64,000 bases of DNA from Epichloe hybrida (Eukaryota > Ascomycota > Sordariomycetes > Hypocreales > Clavicipitaceae), in the NCBI GenBank assembly GCA_019022495.1, contig JAFEKR010000001.1, positions 3,224,001 through 3,288,000 of the forward strand, written 5' to 3'. The notes under the pieces are model-generated. The model saw only the letters and a program-made list of their open reading frames with translations, ran no database searches and was not told where the DNA came from. Shown one piece after another: positions 55,886 through 64,000 of the stretch; position 1 is the first letter of the stretch, and every line of letters starts with the position of its first letter. Made by a program: the position numbers and the translations under genes.

Positions 55886-57100
55886 CTAGATTTGCCTGGC
55901 CCGAATCATCAAACTAGACATCGTTTCCAGAAAGGTCTTCCTCCCAGCCTTAGTACTCAGGTCTAAATAATGTGTTATATATACATCTAGAAAGGCTAGT
56001 GGCCTTGAATTAAAATCTTGCTCAAAGGCTTCGAGATATGAGTTAGTCACATCAAACTGAAGAAAGCGAACATATTGCTGTGTAGGATGAGCAATTATAA
56101 CGCTATTTTGCATTATTAGTAAACTGTGAAAATATTTATAAGAGATTTTGAAAATGAGCAGGAAACGGTACCTTCCGTGTCCGAATTTATTCCCTTCGCC
56201 AGAGTAGTCTTGAAGCCTGGCGGCTATCGCTTGGCAAGTCATTTGGCCGAGACATTCATCCGTAAGGATTGGTTTGCCATCCACTATGCGTTGAAATTCA
56301 CCCTTGGCCTCAACTAACATCACACAGCCATTTCTCAGCTGCAGCCTGCCTTCGTCAAATAATCGCAACACGAGACCCCTGTCATCCATAGCTGCCACGC
56401 GGCGCCTCTTATCCGGGGTAAAAGCATCATGCCAGAAAGCATAGTCGCGGAACTCGACCACCGGATTCACAGCATCATTTTCTTGAGGAAAAGCATAATG
56501 CAAGACGTGCCGAGTGACAAAAGAGAAAAGTCGCAGCGTTTCCTCTTCCTTGCGTGCTCGCACAGACGAGCTCTTATCAACATAGCCAACAGAGGACGGC
56601 GTTTCGTTAGATCCGTCGGAAAATGAACTGCTTGAGTCGACCTCCATCATAGTGGAATCAACATAATGTTCATGCTTAGTTTGGATCCTAGTGCGCTTAG
56701 ATTTCGAACCAGTCTCGGCATCGTCTTCCTCGTCTGACCGAGGCTCATCATGAGGAGCGGTAAACCTTGCAAGAGCCGCCCAAGTACGGCCAAGTGAGTC
56801 CCCAATAGTCGGGTCCCTGACGAGAGAGTGTTCGCTTCTGGACATATAATTATTGCCCGGCCCATTTAAAAACTTCTCAATTTCTTTTGGTGTCGGTCCG
56901 TTTGACGGCGTGAATTCGGACAAGACTGGCAGGTGTTGGACTACCTTGGGTTTGACAGCCAATCCAAAGAGCTCGGGGCGCCCCCATTTATTAGCGGCAA
57001 CATAGTCTAGTTTGACGAAGGGGACTCTCTGCTCTGCTGTAAAATGCTTTGTGAAAGTCGACTTGTTCGTAACAACCTCGTAGTATGCCGCGTCTGCCAT
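55886..57100 (-). CDS. Unrecognised fungal protein with nuclease-like ExK motif
   Basis: The frame is open for 404 codons from 57100. A likely intron at 56171-56103 (69 bp, GTACCG donor, TACTAAT branch, AATAG acceptor) keeps the frame and would give 381 residues. The N-terminus is MADAAYYEVVTNKSTFTKHF, with an acidic middle (SDEEDDAETGSKSKRTR). A conserved-looking core has AFWHDAFTPDKRRRVAAMDD, then CVMLVEAKGEFQRIVDGKPI and LTDECLGQMTCQAIAARL, ending with HPTQQYVRFLQFDVTNSYL. The VEAKG segment resembles the E-x-K strand of PD-(D/E)XK nuclease folds, which is inference only. It starts about 50 bp right of the short-LTR element. No transposon-type partner gene is visible. The family is not recognised with confidence. 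Confidence 0.65.
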   Translation of the reverse strand: MADAAYYEVVTNKSTFTKHFTAEQRVPFVKLDYVAANKWGRPELFGLAVKPKVVQHLPVLSEFTPSNGPTPKEIEKFLNGPGNNYMSRSEHSLVRDPTIGDSLGRTWAALARFTAPHDEPRSDEEDDAETGSKSKRTRIQTKHEHYVDSTMMEVDSSSSFSDGSNETPSSVGYVDKSSSVRARKEEETLRLFSFVTRHVLHYAFPQENDAVNPVVEFRDYAFWHDAFTPDKRRRVAAMDDRGLVLRLFDEGRLQLRNGCVMLVEAKGEFQRIVDGKPILTDECLGQMTCQAIAARLQDYSGEGNKFGHGRYRFLLIFKISYKYFHSLLIMQNSVIIAHPTQQYVRFLQFDVTNSYLEAFEQDFNSRPLAFLDVYITHYLDLSTKAGRKTFLETMSSLMIRARQI

Positions 57101-57335
57101 CGCAAATCGTGAGTGAGGAGGCTGACTTATAGAAAATAATTGCTTATAAAGGATAGACGCGAGTTAGAGGGATCGGAAACGCCACTTAACAACTTTGACA
57201 TGAACTGAGGATTAAGCACAAAAGCTTGAATGAAACAAGACACGAGGGATTTAGTAGGCCTTGGTTTCTCTACCCCTCTCTAACAGCTGCAATCAGCTGC
57301 AAGTACCGAGGTCCGCGTCAAAAGTCACGTCTCCT
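57101..57335. promoter_or_regulatory. Divergent promoter interval
   Basis: 235 bp between the minus-strand ExK gene and the tentative plus-strand gene. No motif recognised. Confidence 0.35.
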
Positions 57336-58126
57336 ATGAAGGGGAAGGTGCGCTGCACACCTGACCCACTCCGCCAAAGAAAAACACAGATTAGGTGGGG
57401 CCTCGAAAAGATGCTGCAAGACAAGTCATCCGACAAAAGGCCGAAACCTCGGGACTTGATGTCGTCTGGCCAATCTCACGTTGCCTGCGGCAGCTGCCTG
57501 CCTGCTCCCAACAGAATGCACGACGCTCTTCGACCAGACAATGAAACATACAAGCACTACTATGAAGTAGGGTATCGCGTATGGTACCAACTGTACTTGA
57601 CGGCAGTCGCATCGCCTTTAGATATAACCAGTCTAGACATAGAGAATGCGTTTCCTCAACATCCACACTTTCCACCGCAACTAGAGCTCAACCGCAACTC
57701 CTCTGCAGTACTATATGTGACCGGAACATCCAGCTGGGAAACCGCCAAAGGTGATTGCGACCTGGGCCCTTTGCAAATGAGCCTTGCCTTTGGAGTCACG
57801 ATAACTTGCCCAATCACTGTTTCCCTGGAAACATGTTCTCTCTTGTCCGGGATCGTATGTCTCGGCGTCTTTCCCAACAGCAGTGAGCTATATTCTTGAC
57901 TACGCAAATTATCATCGAATCCACAGCCAGTGTCGCGCGGCTTTTGCGGCGGCATTTCTTTTACCGAAGCGCCACCGTATTTCGAGGCAACTTCGCCTGC
58001 CCCTTACGCAATACTACGACGCGCAACAACTCAAGCCTCTCGCCAGAAAGCATACTCCACCATGGGGAAGTAATCAACTACAGCTGGATAAGATGCTCAC
58101 CCTCAGTTGTAATACTCCAGGAATGA
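57336..58126 (+). CDS. Tentative two-exon hypothetical gene
   Basis: Exon 1 (57336-57882) and exon 2 (57927-58126) join through a 44-bp intron with a good donor (GTGAGC) and acceptor (CCACAG), phase matched, giving 248 residues. Exon 1 contains HYYEVGYRVWYQLYLTAVAS and LEIN-like stretches; exon 2 reads SVARLLRRHFFYRSATVFRG and ends CSPSVVILQE. There is no signal peptide and no recognised motif. Overlapping open frames exist on both strands here, so this may be wrong. Confidence 0.3.
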
Positions 58127-58327
58127 TCTCGCTCTTGAGCAGCACTTTTATTGAACCAGACCTTCCGTGCAATGTTTGCGGTGCTTGGATTCAAGGCGCC
58201 TTTGCGGTTCTTGATACATATATATCTTAAGAGCCGCATATTCTGACTCAAGTACTCGTGCGTCGATCTCCTAGCCTAGGTTTTCTGTCGTTTGGTGGCA
58301 TACTTATGGGCGTCCAACGCTACATTA

Positions 58328-61196
58328 TTGTTGGAATCCCGCCGCAAGCGTTCAACCGCATGCAGGCAACTTAGACACTAGGACCCACCTGACTAGTTAC
58401 TTTTCTAGACCTTCAGTAGATGCATAGTATAGTTTATATAGGCAGATTATATACCCTATAGTACAAGTACTTAGTTATTTAAACCATAGTCCACGCCCTC
58501 TTATAGGATTAGGTAACTTAATCTATACCTTTATTTCTAATCCTAGCTACTTAGTCTAATATAGTAGTAATTACTTAGTATTTATAATATAAAGACCCTT
58601 CTTTCTAATTAATACCTTTATTAAGTTAATTCTAATTAATTAATTATCAAATTTAGTACATCCTAGTAAGAGAATAGGGTTTAATTATAATTATTAATAT
58701 TATAATTAGGCAACCCCTAGTAGCAAGGAAAATCTATATAGGTTAAAGTTTAATAAATTATAATAATAATAATATAGGATATTACTAAGATATCTAAGGA
58801 AACTAATACTACTTAAGGCTATAAGCTAGTAGTTAAGCTATAGAAACCCTATTATTAGGACTTATAGTTTAAGATAATAAAGGTAAGAGCTATTAAAGAT
58901 AGGATTTAGGTCTTTATTAATCCTAATTTAATAATAACTCTTAACTACTTACCTAAGCTACTAATCCTAATAGGAAAAGGGACTCTAGTAATAAGAAAAG
59001 TAGTAATTATAGCTTTAACTACTTTACTAGAAAACTAGACTAAAGGGCCTTAAATACACTTAAGAATATTAATATCTAGAGTTATAAGTAATTAGCAGTA
59101 ACCTTAAGAAAGCTCTCCTCCTATAAGTATTACTCCTATTATTAACTTAACTAAAGAGAGATACTTTAAATACCCTTAATAACTAGATAATACTAAAGAT
59201 AGCGCTTAGTATATAGTTCTTAATAGATAATATTAAGTATTTAATAGTTAGTATTAAAGTCTATTAAAGACTATAAGAGAATACTATAATTAGTTTATTA
59301 TAACGCTTAGAAATAAGTATAAGTAAATAATCCTATAGTATATCTTACTTTATAAGAAGCTTAGAGAGCTTATAAGGAATATAATGCCCTTAAATAAAAT
59401 AATTAGGCATTACACTAAGGTTAACTTTAATAAAGTTATTAAGCATAGCCTAGTAAAGGTTAATATTAATAAATAGCTTACTAACGCATTAATTAGCTAT
59501 AAGCAATGTTTTTAAGCAAATTACTTAATTACAAAAGGCAACTCTCTAATTAAGATAATTAATAATACTATTAGCACCCGATTCCCTTTAATTTCAGCCT
59601 AAATTAATTCACTAATCTTTACCACTAAGATTAAGGGTAAAACCCTTAATTTCTACTCTATAATTATAAGGATTAGGTATTTAATTAAAGCCTAGGGAAG
59701 GTCTTAAAGTAAATCCAGAGAATCTTTTAGAGTAAAGCTAACTCTTAATAGTTAGACTAAAGAAGATCTTAATAAGGGAGATAAAAAGCTACTTTATATT
59801 TATTATAATAAGTATAAGGCTAAGAAGTTAAAGGACTCTTAGAAGAACTATTAAACGCTTTACTTACCTAAGAATTAGACTATTAAGGAAGATTAATTAA
59901 AAAAGGCAAAAGAAGTAATAAATTAATAATCTAATAATATTAAAAAGTCCTATAACACGTGGCTTAAGGAGCATAACATAAAGGAAGCTAAGGAAGCAAA
60001 GGAAAGCAAGCTAGAGGGTAATATTACCTTTATTACTATAGAGCTATCTTTAGAGGCCTTTTATGCCTAAGGGCGCTTATAAGTAATACTTAATAGCGGT
60101 ACTTTAGTACATATCTTCAATAATAAACACTAGTTTATTAACCTAGATTACAGTAATTAACTAAGTATCTAAGCTAGGTATAGAGTCACTAAGGCTTATA
60201 ATGTTAGCATAGCCCGGATTAAATTAATAAATAGCTAGACCCTTATGTTATTAAACGCGTAGTATTAACTAACCTTCTTTATAAACCTTATATTACTTTA
60301 GCTACTTATAATAAAAGGCATAAGGTAGGATAATCTCATAGGGATTATTATAAACCTAGTAAGAGGTAATTATAAGATTTTTTTAACTATAACCCTTAGT
60401 ACTTAACTATATATTAAAGGGGATAGCCCTAATAAGGCTTTTACTATTAGAAAGGACTCTTATAACCCAAAACCCCTAATAACCACAAAAGCAAACCTTT
60501 AGCACGTAAGAATAGCTTATCTAGGTGAAGATATAATAGATTAAGTGCTTTAAAAGGTTAACATACTATTAAAAGAGCGTAGTAAGGGTAAATATAAAAT
60601 TTGCTATATAGCTAAGGTGCAGAGGCAGATATTGCGAGTTCCATAGACGGATTCCTTACCCTTAGGACCTCTTTAAGTTATAACCTATAACCTCTTTACT
60701 TAATCGTAGGGCTATAATAAGGATTATTACATTGCTCTCTTTACCTATAGGGTAATAGGCCTCTGCTATATCTTTATAATTCTAATAAAGACTAAAATCA
60801 CGTCTTACTTTAATTAATTAGAAGCGCACTACGTAAGAACCTTTAGAATTTATATTATAGTTATTATTACTAATAGGGAAACTACCTTTTAGACTAAGAA
60901 GCAAGAGGCAGAGGTTACTAATAGAGGTATTATTATTAGAAAGTCTAGTCTAGCTTATTTATATTAAAATAGGTATGCTAAGTAGTCTAGGGGGGTAATA
61001 ATAAGAGTTATAATAACTCTAATAACCTAAGCAGGCTTTCTAGAGAATCTTTAGCCTATAGCTACGGAAGTAGCTATTCATATCCTTAATTATATACCTA
61101 GAAAGTCTCTAGATTAGCTTTTACCACATTAAGCTTTAAATAAATAGCTACAAGAGAATAAGCTTTAATAAAATTATTTACTAGAGAAGCTAGAAG
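58328..61196 (+). mobile_element. Copia element of the outer family, 5' part (interrupted, continues at 63902)
   Basis: A 5' LTR (58328-58561, starting TGTTGGAATCC, ending GTCTAATA) matches the inverted complement of the outer element's LTR. The following plus-strand interior is RIP-degraded. Near 60496-60545 a frame reads L-stop-HVRIAYLGEDII, matching the copia GAG-pre-integrase motif with TGG changed to TAG. The integrase region follows to 61196, where a second copia element is inserted. The sequence resumes at 63902 after the AGAAG duplication and leaves the window. Confidence 0.75.
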
Positions 61197-63901
61197 TGTT
61201 AGAACAAGCATGATATCAACAAGGGTGCGCGCCTCTGATTAGGTGGGCGCGTTACATCGCGGACCCACATGTCCGGCCTAACCGCGCCGCGATTAGGGTT
61301 AGCATATGTGGCCTCTTCGCTAATAACCCTAATTAAGGCCCCTTTTCCTATAATAAATAGCGCACCCTCTTTACTTCTATTTAATCCCTCTTTTACTTAC
61401 TTTAATAGACTAGAATATATAATAATTACGTGTACTTTAGTCCACCCTAAAAACCCTACGCATAGGTTAATGGTATCCTATAGATACTAACACTAATTAG
61501 TGGTTATCTCTATAAATACTATAGATTAGCAAGGTTTATAGAAGAGGTATTAGTATTAAGGACTTGCCTTATAAAAGAGAAAGTGCCACTCTAAGATACT
61601 AAATATACTAAGGAAGAAGTATAATCTAGCTTTCCTTTTACCTTAAGTAACTATAACTAGCTCTATAACTAAATCTAAGCTTATTAACTTAATTAAGGCC
61701 TAGTTAGTAACTAACCTAACCTATCTTTATTCATTTAATTAGCGTGTCTATTACGCGAATAAACCCTTAGAAGCGTGTTTATTAAATGATTAAGGCCTAG
61801 TTAGTAACTAACCTAACCTATCCTTAATTATTTAATTAAACCCACGAAGGGATAAAGATAATAGCTTTACTTATAATCCTTTAAACCTCTAAAATTTCTC
61901 TGTTTCCTATACCTCTTAATCTACTACTAATATTATAGTAGAACACTAAGATTAACTAGAAGGATTTAGAACCTAAGATATTCCTTCTAATTATAAACAT
62001 ACCTCCCCTACTAAAGATACTAGAAGAGAAGCTAATCTATAAGTTATATCTTACCTCCTTAACTACATATCCCCTGATTTACACTAATATATTACATAAT
62101 AAGCACTAAAGAACAAGGAATTATTTAATCTTAAAGCAAATACTACCCCTAAAGAACTTATAGCCTAGATTCTTATTAAGAAAGTAACCTATAAATATAA
62201 GAACCTATACCTATAAACCCTATTCACTATCTTTAGTAATAACTTTAGAGAATAAAACCAAGAGATATTCTAAGTAGCAGATCCTAAAGCTATAAAGAGT
62301 TTTTAAGACTTTCTCTTCTTTAGTGGTGTTTACATAGACCTATAGAGTTACTATAAGATAATAGTCTTGCTTAAAGATATTATTAACCACAATAGATTCT
62401 ATAACTAGAAAGAAGAAGAAATATAGGAAGTTGCTAGGAAGTATTCCCCCTTTAAGAGAAAAATAGCGGAGAAGGACTTTTATAAAGACCTCCTTCCTAT
62501 TAGTATCCCTTCTTTTAGAGATTAACTAAAGTAACTAATTACTTCACGTTATCCCTAATCCCCTTAACCACTATAATCACTCCTATTCTATTCCTAGATT
62601 CCGTTACACTAATCCCTAAGTATGCTAAGTGTAAGGCAAAGGCGTAATAGTAGAGGCAATCCCCCTATTGCAAGCCCTTAACCATAACCCTAGACCCCCC
62701 TTGTTTCCCCTCCTATGACAAGGCACTATAATCCCCCTCCGTAATCTAGGACTACAGCACCTCTTCTATGAGATTTAATTATCCCTATTCCCCCTTAGGA
62801 GACAGGCTAACCCTTATTAAAGTAACTACTTAATCTTAATAAGGTAAAGCTTTTCGTATTTGTGGATGGATTATTTGCTAATAACTAGGACCTTACTTCC
62901 TAGCTAGGCTATGTGCTTATCCTAGCTAGTAAAGTCTAAGAGGAAAACACCTTTATAATCTAAGGTAATATCATGCACTATAGCTCTACTAAGAGCAAGA
63001 GAGTTATAAGAAGTGTGCTTACCTCTGAGATCTACGGCATGGTTGCTAGTGCTAATATGGCTTACGTGGTCTCGATAACGCTTAGGTTAATTACTTATTA
63101 ATTGAACCTCCCTATGATTCCTATTATTATTTATACTAATTTATACTCTTTATATAAATACCTTATTAAGCTTAGTACCATAAAGGAGAAGTGTCTTATA
63201 ATTAACATTATAGCCCTTTATTAATCGTACAAGCGATAAGAGATCTGTGAGATTAGATAGATTAATAGGAATGACAACCTTGCTAATGTATTTATAAAGA
63301 CATTGCTAAATAAGGTATTTAAGAGGTTTATTACGAGTAATAAGGCGACTATTAGAATAGAAGGGTAAGTTACGTGATCGTAACGTTTGTGTTAATCTAA
63401 TAAGATTAAAGGTGTTAAGAATTAGGCCTACTTATCCTTATATAGGCTTATAGATTAGATTTTGTTGTTTATTATACCCCTTCCCCTTGCCCTTTTCTTA
63501 TAATATTATTCGCGATTATTTAATCTTATTTGTTCCTTAATTCCTATTTACTTCTCTTATTAATATTATATGTTAATAATTATATTAAAGAGAGAGAGTT
63601 TCTAGTGTTAGAATAAGCATAATATTAATAAGGGTGTGCGCCTCTAATTAGGTGAGCGCGTTATATTACGGACCTATATGTCTAGCCTAACCGCGCTGCG
63701 ATTAGGGTTAGCATATGTGGCCTCTTCGCTAATAACCTTAATTAAGGCCCCTTTTACTATGATAAATAGCGCACCCTCTTTGCTTCTATTTAATCTCTCT
63801 TTTGCTTGCTTTAATAGACTAGAATATATAATGATTACGTGCACTTTAGTCCACCCCGAAAACCCTACGCGTAGGTCAATGGTATCCTATAGATACTAAC
63901 A
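61197..63901 (+). mobile_element. Internally deleted copia element (same LTR family as element 2)
   Basis: 296-bp LTRs (61197-61492 and 63606-63901) are flanked by the duplication AGAAG (61192-61196 and 63902-63906). Total length is only 2.7 kb, so about 3.4 kb of the interior is missing compared with element 2. The remaining right part includes the RNase H region (62850-63115) with FVFVDG, LGYVLIL and RSVLTSEIYGMVAS-like frames. Those bases are less transition-mutated than their surroundings. A target duplication around the shortened copy means it either transposed in deleted form or lost its middle afterwards. Confidence 0.85.
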
Positions 63902-64000
63902 AGAAGCTTTATTAAATTATCTTTAAGCTTTTGGTTATAAAGCTTTTATAATAACATAGGATAGGCTTAGGAAGATAGGTCTAAAGCTATCACAAAGAGC
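63902..64000 (+). mobile_element. Continuation of the interrupted copia element
   Basis: Begins with the second copy of AGAAG and continues the AT-rich interior of the element that starts at 58328. It runs past the window end. Confidence 0.6.

Overview
The window is nuclear DNA of a filamentous ascomycete, most likely a sordariomycete of the Hypocreales. The protein genes carry 45-100 bp introns with GTRNGT-like donors and CTRAY branch sites. They include a 353-residue GNA-1-type G-alpha, Cdc123, Cwc21, a Lag1-type ceramide synthase, EDC3, a DUF3716 protein and DUF3328 (UstYa) proteins. The intergenic blocks are AT-rich copia elements with the transition-mutated, stop-ridden look left by repeat-induced point mutation (RIP). 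The species assignment is inference.

Layout. 1-10 kb is a conserved housekeeping block: G-alpha (+), DUF3716 (-), CDC123 (-) and CWC21 (+), the last two divergent. 10.2-24.2 kb is an accessory block that reads as a fungal RiPP (dikaritin-type) biosynthetic cluster. It holds a full-length ABCC exporter (11 exons), a 97-residue secreted precursor hidden behind one 46-bp intron, three intact UstYa/DUF3328 proteins with paired HxxHC motifs, and two members of a related RGCxFD-type membrane family. One of those two has lost its HxxHC histidines and the other is broken by a 14-bp tandem duplication. The precursor carries five near-identical EPD(S/G)HQSYL units, the last directly before the stop codon. 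A plausible pathway is: precursor enters the secretory route, repeats are released by proteolysis, UstYa proteins oxidatively cyclise the Tyr-containing cores, and the ABCC pump exports or sequesters the product. 24.9-26.3 kb is ceramide synthase, and 27.4-28.6 kb is an unrecognised three-exon gene.

28.6-49.2 kb is a transposon nest whose layers can be dated by target-site duplications (TSDs). A MITE was split by an outer copia element (TSD ATAAT). That element received two more copia elements (TSDs CTTAT and ATATG) and a SINE-like insertion (15-bp TSD). The second inner element received an array of five 81-bp mini-LTRs (TRIM type, TSD AGTAC) and a RIP-free 546-bp insertion (TSD ATATT). 49.5-51.8 kb is EDC3. 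52.5-55.8 kb holds a MITE, a solo LTR and a short-LTR non-autonomous element (TSD TCTCC). 55.9-58.1 kb has two unrecognised genes. 58.3-64 kb is another copia element, running off the window, with a deleted copia element (TSD AGAAG) inserted in it.

All exon boundaries were derived by hand from splice signals, reading-frame phase and family conservation. They have not been checked against transcripts.
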